A model generated the notes under the pieces. That model saw only the letters and a list, made by a program, of their open reading frames with translations. It made no database searches and was not told the DNA's origin. Made by a program: the position numbers and the translations under genes. From positions 17,785 to 81,784 of the forward strand of contig WGNK01000061.1 in assembly GCA_016124535.1 (NCBI GenBank): a DNA stretch of 64,000 nt, in the 5' to 3' direction. The stretch's first letter is position 1. Every line of letters starts with the position of its first letter. Shown here piece after piece: positions 46,216 through 53,543 of this stretch. The stretch comes from Azospirillum sp. (GTDB lineage Bacteria; Pseudomonadota; Alphaproteobacteria; Azospirillales; Azospirillaceae).

Positions 46216-47286
46216 ATGTCGTTCTCGGCGCCCAATATCTCGATCGCCGTGCTGATCCCCTGTTACAATGAGGAAGCCGCGATCACCAAAGTGGTCGGCG
46301 ACTTTCGGGCGGCCCTGCCGACCGCGGCGGTCTATGTCTACGACAACAATTCAAAGGACCGCACGGTCGAGAACGCCCGCGCCGCCGGTGCCGTGGTGCG
46401 CACCGAGCCGTTGCAGGGCAAGGGCAACGTCGTCCGCCGGATGTTCGCCGATGTCGAGGCCGATGTTTACGTCCTGGTCGATGGCGACGACACTTATGAT
46501 GCGGCCAGCGCCCCGGCCCTGGTCGGTTGTCTGCTCGAGCAGCAGCTCGACATGGTCAACGGCGCGCGGGTGACCGAAATCCAGGCCGCCTACCGACCCG
46601 GTCACCGCTTCGGCAATGTCTTGCTGACCAGCATCGTGGCGGCGATATTCGGCAGTCGGATCGGCGACATGCTGTCGGGCTATCGGGTGTTCTCCCGTCG
46701 GTTCGTCAAGTCGTTTCCGGCGCTGTCGAGCGGTTTCGAGACCGAAACCGAACTGACCATCCATGCGCTCGAACTGCGCATGCCGATCGCCGAGGTCAAG
46801 ACCGCCTACAAGGATCGCCCCGAGGGCTCGGCGAGCAAACTGCGCACCTTCCGAGACGGTTTTCGCATCCTGCGGACGATTCTGACTCTGGTCAAAGAGG
46901 AACGCCCGCTGCAGTTTTTCAGTGCGGTATTCGGGGTGCTGACCTCGGCGTCGGTGGTGCTGGCCTGGCCGGTCGTGGTCACCTATATGGAGACTGGGCT
47001 GGTGCCGCGCTTTCCGACCGCCCTGCTGGCGACCGGCACCATGCTGCTGGGTTTTCTCAGCCTGACCTGTGGCCTGATCCTCGATACCGTGACCCGCGGC
47101 CGCAAAGAGGCGAAGCGGATGCGCTATCTCGACAGTCCGGCCCCGCCAAGCCCGGCCCCGCCAAGCCCGGCCCCGCCAAGCCCGGCGCCACCGATCCCGA
47201 CCGGGCCGATCCCGACCGGGCCGATCCCGACCGGGCCGATCCCGACCGGGCCGAGCCTGACCGGGCCGGGTGGAGTCGCGCAGTGA
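46216..47286 (+). CDS. family 2 glycosyltransferase, polyprenyl-phosphate type
   Basis: The 356-residue enzyme has a DPM1-like GT-A domain (AVLIPCYNEEAAITKVV, VYVYDNNSKDRTVENARAAG, YVLVDGDDTYDAAS with the DxD-type acidic motif, DMLSGYRVFSRRFVKSFPAL) and two C-terminal membrane helices. Such enzymes load a sugar on polyprenyl phosphate. After the last helix the protein carries a Pro-rich tail built from two 5-residue repeats (PAPPS and IPTGP) encoded by tandem 15-base repeats. Its stop overlaps the GtrA-like gene as GTGA. The two probably work as a glycosylation/flippase pair. Confidence 0.85.
   Translation: MSFSAPNISIAVLIPCYNEEAAITKVVGDFRAALPTAAVYVYDNNSKDRTVENARAAGAVVRTEPLQGKGNVVRRMFADVEADVYVLVDGDDTYDAASAPALVGCLLEQQLDMVNGARVTEIQAAYRPGHRFGNVLLTSIVAAIFGSRIGDMLSGYRVFSRRFVKSFPALSSGFETETELTIHALELRMPIAEVKTAYKDRPEGSASKLRTFRDGFRILRTILTLVKEERPLQFFSAVFGVLTSASVVLAWPVVVTYMETGLVPRFPTALLATGTMLLGFLSLTCGLILDTVTRGRKEAKRMRYLDSPAPPSPAPPSPAPPSPAPPIPTGPIPTGPIPTGPIPTGPSLTGPGGVAQ
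47137..47266 (+). repeat. two adjacent 15-base minisatellites inside a glycosyltransferase gene
   Basis: The first array repeats ccccgccaagcccgg about three times (47141-47185), and the second repeats atcccgaccgggccg about four times (about 47193-47252), then degenerates. Both have lengths divisible by three, so copy-number change keeps the reading frame and alters only the Pro-rich tail. Confidence 0.9.
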
Positions 47287-47717
47287 CCAGCCTGTACGCG
47301 CGCGTGACCGCGACCCGTTTGGGGCGGCTGGGCGTCCAGTTCTGCAAGTTCGGTCTGGTCGGCGTGGTCGGGCTCGGAGTCGACACCGCCGTGCTCTACG
47401 CCGCCCTGGGGCTGGGCCTCGACCCCTATAGCGGCCGGCTGGTGTCGTTTCTGGCCGCGGCGACCACGACCTGGGTGCTGAACCGCACCTTCACCTTCCA
47501 GGGCCACCACCAAGGCCGCAAGCGTGAGCAGTGGGCTCGCTTTCTCGGTGCCAACGCCTTCGGCGCCCTGGTCAATTATGGCGTCTACGCCGTTCTGGTT
47601 GCGACCAGCGCGACGGTTGCCGCCGAGCCCTTTCTCGGCGTTGCGGCCGGTTCGCTCGCCGGCATGGGGTTCAATTTCGCGGCGTCGAAAAAGCTGGTGT
47701 TCGAGCGCACCGCCTGA
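47283..47717 (+). CDS. GtrA-family membrane protein
   Basis: The 144-residue product starts at GTG 47283, overlapping the previous stop. Four membrane helices are visible, with GtrA motifs FCKFGLVGVVGLGVDTAVLY, TTWVLNRTFTFQGHH, FLGANAFGALVNYGVYAVL and GMGFNFAASKKLVFE. GtrA proteins are thought to flip the polyprenyl-linked sugar made by a partner GT2, matching its coupling to the gene at 46216. It is the last gene before tRNA-Pro and the genomic island. Confidence 0.9.
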   Translation: MTSLYARVTATRLGRLGVQFCKFGLVGVVGLGVDTAVLYAALGLGLDPYSGRLVSFLAAATTTWVLNRTFTFQGHHQGRKREQWARFLGANAFGALVNYGVYAVLVATSATVAAEPFLGVAAGSLAGMGFNFAASKKLVFERTA

Positions 47718-47832
47718 ACGCCGCGATCTGCCGGGACGCGAGGACGCGGGTTGCGCCGGTCCCGATGCCTCGTTATAGTCGGCCACCCCGGCCCAAGCGA
47801 GCGGTCGGGAAGGGCCGGGATCGGCCCACGGT

Positions 47833-47909
47833 CGGAGCGTAGCGCAGCCTGGTAGCGCATCAGTCTGGGGGACTGGGGGTCGTGGGTTCGAATCCCGCCG
47901 CTCCGACCA
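47833..47909 (+). tRNA. tRNA-Pro (anticodon GGG)
   Basis: A complete 77-base cloverleaf: acceptor cggagcg/cgctccg, anticodon loop ctGGGgg, T-arm gtggg-ttcgaat-cccgc, encoded CCA at the 3' end. Its 3' half is the insertion point of the integrase-bearing element that follows. Confidence 0.95.
47860..47909. other. probable attachment site (att) in the tRNA-Pro 3' half
   Basis: The integrase gene, coming from the right on the minus strand, ends at 47860 inside the anticodon arm, so 50 bases of tRNA code antisense for its last residues (GAAGFEPTTPSPPD). This overlap is the usual sign that the 3' half of the tRNA served as attB. The matching direct repeat marking the far end was not found in the window. 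Confidence 0.75.
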
Positions 47910-49095
47910 AATCTTTCAATGAATTAACGGACAATCTTGAAGCAATCGAGTACCTCGTGGGGGATCGATGTGGGGGAATTGGCGCGGCTGCACCTGCTGC
48001 GGCCGCTTCGATCGCGCTCCGTGCCGCTTGGTCGGCCACCCTCTGATAGCGCTGTGTGGTCTCGTAGCTTTTGTGACCTGCCAGCTTCTGGGTAACGGCC
48101 GCAGGAGCGACATGAGCGACGGCCGTCACGAAAGATGCCTTGGTGTCGTGGAATCGATGTTCAAGACCCAGTGTCTTTAGTGCGCGCGAGAACGCGCGGC
48201 GCGGATTCTTGATCGGTTTCGGTTTGCCATCGCGGCCATGCCGATAGGCGACCAACTGGCATAAGAGATCCATGGCTGCCGCCGGGCCACCAACGAACTC
48301 AGCGCGTCCAGCCTTTGTGGACTCGGCAGCCAGCCAGACCCCGCGGTTTGAAAAATCGACCTGGTTGATGCGCAGGCTGAAGACCTCTGCCTTGCGGAAG
48401 CCCATCCATCGCACCAAGCGGATCGCAGCGGCGAGATGTGCAGGGATGATCCGGCAGATCGCATCGAGGTCGGGATCGGCGATCGGCCGCGGCAAGTGCT
48501 CGGGCTCCCCGAGTTTGGGCACTCGAGGCAGGTGCGGAACGAGCCGCCGGCCGGTCCCGTCGCGGGCGTCGTGGGCTATTCGGAGGGCCGCCCGAAGGCA
48601 AGCGAGGTAGCGGTTTATCGTGCTCTCGGCGCGGTGTCCAACGGTAGCGCGGAAGCCCGGCTTCTGGTGGGTCGCTGCGAATTTGCTCGGCGTCAATCCC
48701 CCGCCGAGATAGACGCGCTTGGGGCAAGCGCGCGCCCAGGCAATGTAGTCCCAGGTTCTTTGTTCGGTAATTTCCTTTTCCGGGGTCGTTCCGCCAAAGT
48801 AAGACACCAGTTCGGCCAGGTAGATGCGGTTATTATTCCAGTTCTTTTCCGTTGATTTCCGAACTGCCATCAGAGCGAACATCTGCGCGACGGTAAATGC
48901 CTCTGAGACTGGCGGGGCGGGGGCTGGAGTCTGTTGGAGCGCCTGTGCCCGGATCAGCGCCTCGGCACGCCGCGCCTCAGTCTTGGTGCTGCAAGGCTCT
49001 CCATTCGGATCAAGGGCATACCCCTTGAAGCGCTTTCCGTTGAGTCGGGAATCATACGTCCAGTGGTTGCGGTCACCATTGAAGTATACGCTCAT
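47860..49095 (-). CDS. tyrosine recombinase (integrase) of the genomic island
   Basis: The 411-residue integrase has the tyrosine-recombinase core: first arginine in RWMGFRKAEVFSLR, the HxxK box in RFHDTKASFV (lysine in place of the usual second arginine), LAGHKSYETTQRYQRV with the nucleophile tyrosine, and a helical N-terminal arm-binding/core-binding part. The last residues GAAGFEPTTPSPPD are encoded by the tRNA-Pro sequence. It would excise and integrate the element starting at 47.8 kb. An aggtaggga site precedes the ATG. Confidence 0.9.
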   Translation of the reverse strand: MSVYFNGDRNHWTYDSRLNGKRFKGYALDPNGEPCSTKTEARRAEALIRAQALQQTPAPAPPVSEAFTVAQMFALMAVRKSTEKNWNNNRIYLAELVSYFGGTTPEKEITEQRTWDYIAWARACPKRVYLGGGLTPSKFAATHQKPGFRATVGHRAESTINRYLACLRAALRIAHDARDGTGRRLVPHLPRVPKLGEPEHLPRPIADPDLDAICRIIPAHLAAAIRLVRWMGFRKAEVFSLRINQVDFSNRGVWLAAESTKAGRAEFVGGPAAAMDLLCQLVAYRHGRDGKPKPIKNPRRAFSRALKTLGLEHRFHDTKASFVTAVAHVAPAAVTQKLAGHKSYETTQRYQRVADQAARSAIEAAAAGAAAPIPPHRSPTRYSIASRLSVNSLKDLVGAAGFEPTTPSPPD

Positions 49096-49117
49096 CGGCT
49101 GTGTCCCTACCTTCCTA

Positions 49118-49435
49118 TCAGCAAGGTATACCGAGCGACTGAAGATAGGCTACCGCCTCGAAATGAGCGGGTGACGGCGGTTGCGGAGGCGACGGGGGCG
49201 GGCCGGCTTTTCCCGCTGGCGTGAGGGTCATGGCGGCCCGATAGCGGTCGATCGAAGACAGCAGGACCCGGATGCCGCGGGTGCCGACCCGGTGGGCGGT
49301 CAAGTCGCCGCGCCGGATTAGTTTGCGCACTTGGCAAGCGCTGCAGTCGAGAATCTCAGCCGCCACATCGACCCGCACCGAGCGTTCGAGCGGGGGCAGC
49401 AGCGGATCTACCTGGACGGCAAGACGAGCGCTCAT
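49118..49435 (-). CDS. excisionase-like HTH protein
   Basis: From the ATG at 49435 the product is 105 residues. It contains a small winged-helix/MerR-type HTH of the excisionase kind: VRVDVAAEILDCSACQVRKL then RRGDLTAHRVGTRGIRVLLS, followed by a Pro-rich tail. It sits between the two recombinases, three bases after the end of the upstream one, on the same strand. A directionality factor for excision, or an element repressor, is likely. The extended open frame further upstream is not coding. Confidence 0.7.
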   Translation of the reverse strand: MSARLAVQVDPLLPPLERSVRVDVAAEILDCSACQVRKLIRRGDLTAHRVGTRGIRVLLSSIDRYRAAMTLTPAGKAGPPPSPPQPPSPAHFEAVAYLQSLGIPC

Positions 49436-49437
49436 CA

Positions 49438-50619
49438 CTACCCTGCCCCGATCACGCGGAGGCCGCCGGCGGCGAGTTGCGGGCGCCAGTCCTGGCCGTC
49501 GAGGGCGGCTTTGCCGCGGTGGAGGTGGTCGGGCTGCCAGTGGCGGTATTTTTCGGTGGTGCGTTCGGAGCTGTGGCCGAGCCAGGCGCCGATCTCGCCC
49601 AGGGGCACGCCGCGGGACGCCATGATGGCGGCGGCGGTGTGGTGCAGAACGTGGGGGGTCAGTTTGCACGGGCCGGCCACCTGGAATCCGGCGCGCTGGG
49701 CCAGTGAGCGGATACCGGCGCGGACCGATTTCACCGGCTTGCCGCGGAAATGGGCCACCGGCAGATCGAGGGTGCCATCGGCCTCGGCAGTCACGCGTGC
49801 CGCGATCAGGACTGGCATCAGACGCTCGGGGATCGGCACGGTGGCGCGGCCTTTGGCGGTCTGACCGCGGCCAACCGGGTTGAGGCTGATCATCGGCTGC
49901 TTACGGCCCAGGTGGACCCGGTCCCAGGTCAGTTCGAGGATTGCTGCGTGGCGGCCAGCGCCGCAAGCGGCGAGCCAGGTGAACAGGCGGATGTGGGGCG
50001 GTGCGGTTTCCGCCGCGTCCAGCAGGCGGTCGCGCTGGCTTTCCGAAAGCGCGAAATCGCGGCCTTCACGTTTGGGTTGGCGGGGAAAGCCGGGAAGCCG
50101 GGTCAGCTTGCCGCCCTTGTGGACCGCGCGGATCGCCGCCTTCAACACCGCGAGTTCGCGGTCGACCGTCGAAGGCTGAACCGGTGGGCGGCCGTCGGCA
50201 CCGGTCTCGCGGCGATCGCGGTAGTCGGCGATGGTCTCCTCGGTGATGTCGGCGACGGTAAGGCCGTCCCAGAAGCCGACCAGGCGGCGGATCGCGTGGG
50301 TGATCGCCGCCGGTCCCTTGACCCGCGGCTGGCACCGCTGGGCGTAGCGGGCGAGCGCCTCGGTGATCAGGAGCTCTTCCGGGGTGAACCGCCGCCGGGG
50401 GTCGGGAACAGGTCCGGCTGGGCCGGGTTCGGCGATCGGCGTTGCCGCCCGGAAGCCGCCGGAGGCGCTGTCGAAGCGGTTGAGCCAGGTTTCGGCTTCT
50501 GCAAAATCGCCAACACCTGTGCTGCGCTCCTGTGTCCGTCCGCCGCCCGTCCAGCGCACGTACCAGCGTCGGCGCGGCTCGCACCACACCAGGCGGGGTG
50601 GGGCGGCGGTGCGGGGCAT
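49438..50619 (-). CDS. second tyrosine recombinase/phage integrase
   Basis: The 393-residue protein begins RLVWCEPRRRWYVRWTGGGR, typical of the arm-binding start of phage integrases. The catalytic domain shows AACGAGRHAAILELTWDRV (first Arg), TPHVLHHTAAAIMASRGV (H-x-x-H where H-x-x-R is usual) and GAWLGHSSERTTEKYRHW with GH and the tyrosine. The change of the second active-site arginine to histidine may lower activity. Its 5' part overlaps the reading frame of the HTH gene at 50367-50834. It is probably the integrase of a second, phage-like element within the island. Confidence 0.87.
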   Translation of the reverse strand: MPRTAAPPRLVWCEPRRRWYVRWTGGGRTQERSTGVGDFAEAETWLNRFDSASGGFRAATPIAEPGPAGPVPDPRRRFTPEELLITEALARYAQRCQPRVKGPAAITHAIRRLVGFWDGLTVADITEETIADYRDRRETGADGRPPVQPSTVDRELAVLKAAIRAVHKGGKLTRLPGFPRQPKREGRDFALSESQRDRLLDAAETAPPHIRLFTWLAACGAGRHAAILELTWDRVHLGRKQPMISLNPVGRGQTAKGRATVPIPERLMPVLIAARVTAEADGTLDLPVAHFRGKPVKSVRAGIRSLAQRAGFQVAGPCKLTPHVLHHTAAAIMASRGVPLGEIGAWLGHSSERTTEKYRHWQPDHLHRGKAALDGQDWRPQLAAGGLRVIGAG

Positions 50620-50834
50620 GGTTCAGGCGCTCCCGGCGCGGGGGCCGGACGCGGCACCGATGGCGCCTCGATCGCGGCGAGCCAGCTTTGCACCTGCGCC
50701 TCGGAGATCCGCGATCCGTCCCCGAACGGGTAGTTCCGCAACGCGCCGGCCGTGATCGCCGCCTTGAGCGCCATTGGCGGCAGCCCAAGCGCCGCGGCGG
50801 CCTCGGCCACCGTGTAGAGCTTGGGCAAAGCCAT
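50367..50834 (-). CDS. HTH excisionase/pyocin-activator-like protein with long overlap
   Basis: The N-terminal 60 residues form a clear HTH domain: MALPKLYTVAEAAAALGLPP, MALKAAITAGALRNYPFGDG and SRISEAQVQSWLAAIEAP. No stop follows until 50367, so the frame runs 253 bases into the start of the integrase gene in a different frame, giving a Pro/Ala-rich tail. The HTH part is convincing; whether the whole tail is a functional product is unclear. It is adjacent to the integrase, as excisionases often are. Confidence 0.6.
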   Translation of the reverse strand: MALPKLYTVAEAAAALGLPPMALKAAITAGALRNYPFGDGSRISEAQVQSWLAAIEAPSVPRPAPAPGAPEPCPAPPPHPAWCGASRADAGTCAGRAADGHRSAAQVLAILQKPKPGSTASTAPPAASGRQRRSPNPAQPDLFPTPGGGSPRKSS

Positions 50835-50927
50835 CGGCGACGGTCCGGACCATCAGCCGTGCCTTATCTTGGCAGGCAGGTGGACTCTTTTGGTCCGGCG
50901 TCTTACCTTGAGCGCGGGAGCGTTCTT

Positions 50928-51191
50928 ATGGCTGCGATCACATTCGACACCCATGCCTTTATCAAGCGTTTGGTGGCTGCTGGGATGCCAGAGCCCCAGG
51001 CCGAAGTGCTGGCAGAAGAACAGTCGCGGCTGATCGAGCCGCGGCTTGCGACCAAAGACGATTTGTCTGGTTTGGAAAAGTCGATGGCCGCGCGGATGGA
51101 AGCGATGGAACTGCGCCGGACCATCAAGCTCGGCGCGATGATCGCTGCCGGCGTCGCGTTCCTGTCGGCGATAAAGGTGTTCGGCCACTGA
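50928..51191 (+). CDS. short DUF1640/CCDC90-like coiled-coil membrane protein
   Basis: The 87-residue product starts at ATG 50928 (gggag upstream) with ITFDTHAFIKRLVAAGMPEP then QAEVLAEEQSRLIEPRLATK. This is typical of the DUF1640 family, which has a helical start, a coiled coil (LEKSMAARMEAMELRRTIK) and a C-terminal membrane helix (LGAMIAAGVAFLSAIKVF). Many mobile elements carry such genes; their function is unknown. It is divergent from the HTH gene. Confidence 0.75.
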   Translation: MAAITFDTHAFIKRLVAAGMPEPQAEVLAEEQSRLIEPRLATKDDLSGLEKSMAARMEAMELRRTIKLGAMIAAGVAFLSAIKVFGH

Positions 51192-51199
51192 AGCGGGCA

Positions 51200-51553
51200 T
51201 CATTGCGCGGCCTCCCCTGCCAATGACAGCGAGGTGAACTGAGCGCGTTGGAAGTCCTGGCCGTGCATGGCCTGAAAGAACCGGCCGACTTCATCGAAAG
51301 CGGCGAAGCGCCGACGGCAGTAGCGGTCGGCGCGAGCGGTGCCGCGTTTGGTTCCAGGCAGGATCGGCGCCTCGAAACGGGGCATGAACAGATTTGCGAC
51401 CAGCAGCCCGGCGACCAAGAACAAGGTGCCGACGGCGAATCCCGCCACCAGCAAGCCCGGGCCGATCGGCGGCGGCACCCGAACCGGATCAGGCTTGGGC
51501 ATGATCGCCCGCGTGAAGTGGCGGCCGGTCGTCGGGGGTGGGGCGATCGCCAT
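51200..51553 (-). CDS. hypothetical single-helix membrane protein
   Basis: The 117-residue product has one membrane helix (GLLVAGFAVGTLFLVAGLLV) after a basic, Pro-rich N-terminus, and a soluble tail with FAAFDEVGRFFQAMHGQDF. No family is recognised. It is the last gene of a minus-strand run of small genes (52618 to 51200) and is separated from the DUF1640-like gene by eight bases. Confidence rests on the plausible composition and packing. Confidence 0.5.
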   Translation of the reverse strand: MAIAPPPTTGRHFTRAIMPKPDPVRVPPPIGPGLLVAGFAVGTLFLVAGLLVANLFMPRFEAPILPGTKRGTARADRYCRRRFAAFDEVGRFFQAMHGQDFQRAQFTSLSLAGEAAQ

Positions 51554-51557
51554 CGCT

Positions 51558-51767
51558 TCAGCTCTCCGGGCTGTCGGCGCCCACGGTCAGGCGGGCGACC
51601 TCTTCGGTCTGGCGGTCGCGCGCATAGTCCATCGAGGGGCCGACATAGACCGGCCGCGGCGGGTGGCCGGCGCTCCAGATTTCGATCCTGCCGTTACCCT
51701 TGATCTCAAATCGATAGCCCGGGATCACCTGTTGATTGGCCCAGAAGATCACCTTCGGGGGTCGCAT
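51558..51767 (-). CDS. small hypothetical protein
   Basis: The 69-residue product (MRPPKVIFWANQQVIPGYRF, ENDS with LTVGADSPES) looks like a small soluble alpha/beta protein with KGNGRIEIWSAG. It overlaps the zinc-ribbon gene upstream by 19 bases and precedes the membrane protein gene by four bases. This spacing supports a real gene in a phage-type run. No function recognised. Confidence 0.5.
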   Translation of the reverse strand: MRPPKVIFWANQQVIPGYRFEIKGNGRIEIWSAGHPPRPVYVGPSMDYARDRQTEEVARLTVGADSPES

Positions 51768-51943
51768 ACCGTCTGCTCGGTTTCGGCGGCAAACGGATCG
51801 ACGCCACAGGCGCGGCAGAGATCGGGACCGACCCAGTGGCAGGGCCGGCCTTGGCGCTGATCCCGGCAGGCGCGGGTCTCGGTGCAGCCGCAGGAGCGGC
51901 AGCGGCGGACGGTGGACGTGGCTGCGATCACATTCTCGACCAT
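51749..51943 (-). CDS. small zinc-ribbon-like phage protein
   Basis: The 64-residue product has a cysteine-rich pattern CRSCGCTETRAC...PCHWVGPDLCRACG. This resembles small phage and island proteins of alphaproteobacteria that are annotated only as Cys-rich hypotheticals. At least two CxxC-type knuckles could bind zinc. It lies four bases after the 40-residue gene and overlaps the following one. Function unknown. Confidence 0.6.
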   Translation of the reverse strand: MVENVIAATSTVRRCRSCGCTETRACRDQRQGRPCHWVGPDLCRACGVDPFAAETEQTVCDPRR

Positions 51944-51947
51944 TTGG

Positions 51948-52070
51948 TCAGGCTTCCTGCCATAACGCGATGCGGTAACGATGGTCGGCGATCTCGGAGA
52001 CCGCGACCGAGACGACGCGGCGGTGGCAGCCGGGGCATACCCGGACGCTGATGCAGCGCAGCAGGATCAT
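51948..52070 (-). CDS. 40-residue Cys-containing protein
   Basis: A 40-codon frame starting at ATG 52070 reads MILLRCISVRVCPGCHRRVV then SVAVSEIADHRYRIALWQEA. It contains one CPGC knuckle. The start overlaps the stop of the upstream gene as ATGA, and its stop is four bases from the next start. This coupling is the main evidence that it is expressed. Function unknown. Confidence 0.55.
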   Translation of the reverse strand: MILLRCISVRVCPGCHRRVVSVAVSEIADHRYRIALWQEA

Positions 52071-52618
52071 GGCACCGGCTCCTGGGCATCGGCCGGCGGT
52101 TCGGCCGGTGACGGCGGGAAGCGGGCGAACAGCGCGGCGATCGCCTGCCCCTGGTCGCGGGTGACCAGAAGGCCGACCTCGTCGCGTTCGGAGTCATGCA
52201 GAATGATCTGACCGTTGCCGGTGATCATGGCCCAGTCGCGGTCGGCGTCGCCATTGACCGCGGCGACCGCCTCGACCAGGGTCGGCCGCAAGCCGAGCGC
52301 CAGCCGCAAGCAGTGGCCGGCCTGGGTGCCGAGCTCGCCGGTGTCGTCCTTGAACAGTCTCGCCACCGCAACGACGACCGCGCGCGCCGCCGCCTCGGGA
52401 TCGAGATCGCGCACCGCCCGCCAGGCCTCCCCGGCCCGCTCGGCCAAACCGCGCCGGGTTTCCGGACCGTGGAGGCGCAGGATCAACTGGGCCAGGGTTT
52501 GAAGGGCGGCCATCAGCTCCTGTCGCCAGCGCGCACTGAGATGCGGCAACGGATCGGTCAATGGATCGGCGGCAACGGCGCTCTCGGCGCTCTCGGCGCT
52601 CGGACAGGATGTCGTCAT
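52067..52618 (-). CDS. hypothetical soluble protein of the island
   Basis: From ATG 52618, behind a strong ggggggag site, the product is 183 residues. It is mostly helical in the first half (RWRQELMAALQTLAQLILRL) and more mixed later (DWAMITGNGQIILHDSERDE, VGLLVTRDQGQAIAALFARF). No membrane helix or catalytic motif is seen. It heads the minus-strand run of small genes and is divergent from the gene at 52628. I do not recognise it. Confidence 0.55.
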   Translation of the reverse strand: MTTSCPSAESAESAVAADPLTDPLPHLSARWRQELMAALQTLAQLILRLHGPETRRGLAERAGEAWRAVRDLDPEAAARAVVVAVARLFKDDTGELGTQAGHCLRLALGLRPTLVEAVAAVNGDADRDWAMITGNGQIILHDSERDEVGLLVTRDQGQAIAALFARFPPSPAEPPADAQEPVP

Positions 52619-52627
52619 GCTCCCCCC

Positions 52628-52762
52628 ATGCACATGCTGTCCTCGGCCCTGGTCGACGGCGTGATCGGCCACCGCGAGCGCGCCCGGCTCGCGCCTGAGA
52701 TGCGCCAACTCGCCACCCTGCTCGCCACCTTTGCCGATCAGCTCGAAGGTGGGCGGTCATGA
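52628..52762 (+). CDS. 44-residue helical protein before a HTH gene
   Basis: A short frame from ATG 52628 encodes MHMLSSALVDGVIGHRERAR then LAPEMRQLATLLATFADQLE and GGRS. It is amphipathic and helical. Its stop overlaps the ATG of the HTH gene as ATGA, suggesting coupled translation. No clear ribosome-binding site, so the call is tentative. Confidence 0.4.
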   Translation: MHMLSSALVDGVIGHRERARLAPEMRQLATLLATFADQLEGGRS

Positions 52763-53432
52763 ACGGCGCGGGGTCAGATCTGGTCCCACCGTCGTCGGGC
52801 TGGTGCGGCGACTGGCGCCGGCTGCAGGTGGAGCTGGGGCGCAGGCGGCGGCGCCAGGGCGTGAGCCAGGGTGCCGCGGGGGCGCTGATCGGCGTCCCGA
52901 CCTCAACGATCAAGCGCTACCAGTGTGGCGGCAAGGACCTGCGGTCGTCCGATCTCACCGCCTATGCCGCGCCCTTGGACTTGCGACCGGCCTGCCGGTG
53001 GCCGCGATCACGGCCGAGATCGAGCGTCAGATGGCGCAGATGGCCGCCCGCGGCACCCGCGCGCCCCGGGGGTTGGCGATGTTCCGGCCGGACATCGAGG
53101 CCCTGGCGACCAGGATTCCCGAAAGTGCCCGACGTGACACTGCCCAGGGATCAACACCGGAGTCACGGGGCTCCCCGGCCAATGTCACGCCCATCATCCT
53201 GCCGCCGCCCTGGCCCGAAGGTGCGGCAGCCGCCCTGACCGCCGAGATCGGCGCGCCATCGGTGCGCTCGTTTCTGATGCCCTGCCGGCTCGATCTGGGC
53301 CCCACCGGCCCGGTGCTGACCGCCGCCAGCCGCTTCGCCCGCGACCACATCGCCACACATTTTCTCATGGTCCTCGCCCGCGTCCTCGGCGCCGAACCCG
53401 AGGTGGTCTTCGCGGGCGGCGGCGGGTGGTAG
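52759..53432 (+). pseudogene. frameshifted XRE-type HTH regulator
   Basis: The first frame (from ATG 52759) encodes an XRE-like helix-turn-helix: RLQVELGRRRRRQGVSQGAA then GALIGVPTSTIKRYQCGG and DLRSSDLTAYAA. At about 52970 the sequence changes frame: the continuation of the domain (LGLATGLPVAAITAEIERQM, then APRGLAMFRPDIEALATRIP) is in the +2 frame and runs to 53432. One missing base near gcgccc would explain it. The gene is either inactivated or carries a sequencing error. The C-terminal half is of unknown type. Confidence 0.7.
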
Positions 53433-53543
53433 CCCGCATTGCCGAACGCCCGCCGGACGGCGCCGGGAGATGACGACGGCGTATGCGACCTGCGTGATGT
53501 GGCGGCGGTGCGCTTGACTCATGGGGTTTAACTTGGGATCGTC

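Noticed and set aside
47137..47266. Tandem repeats considered as a CRISPR array
   Set aside because: Units are 15 bases, directly adjacent without spacers, and in frame within a gene.
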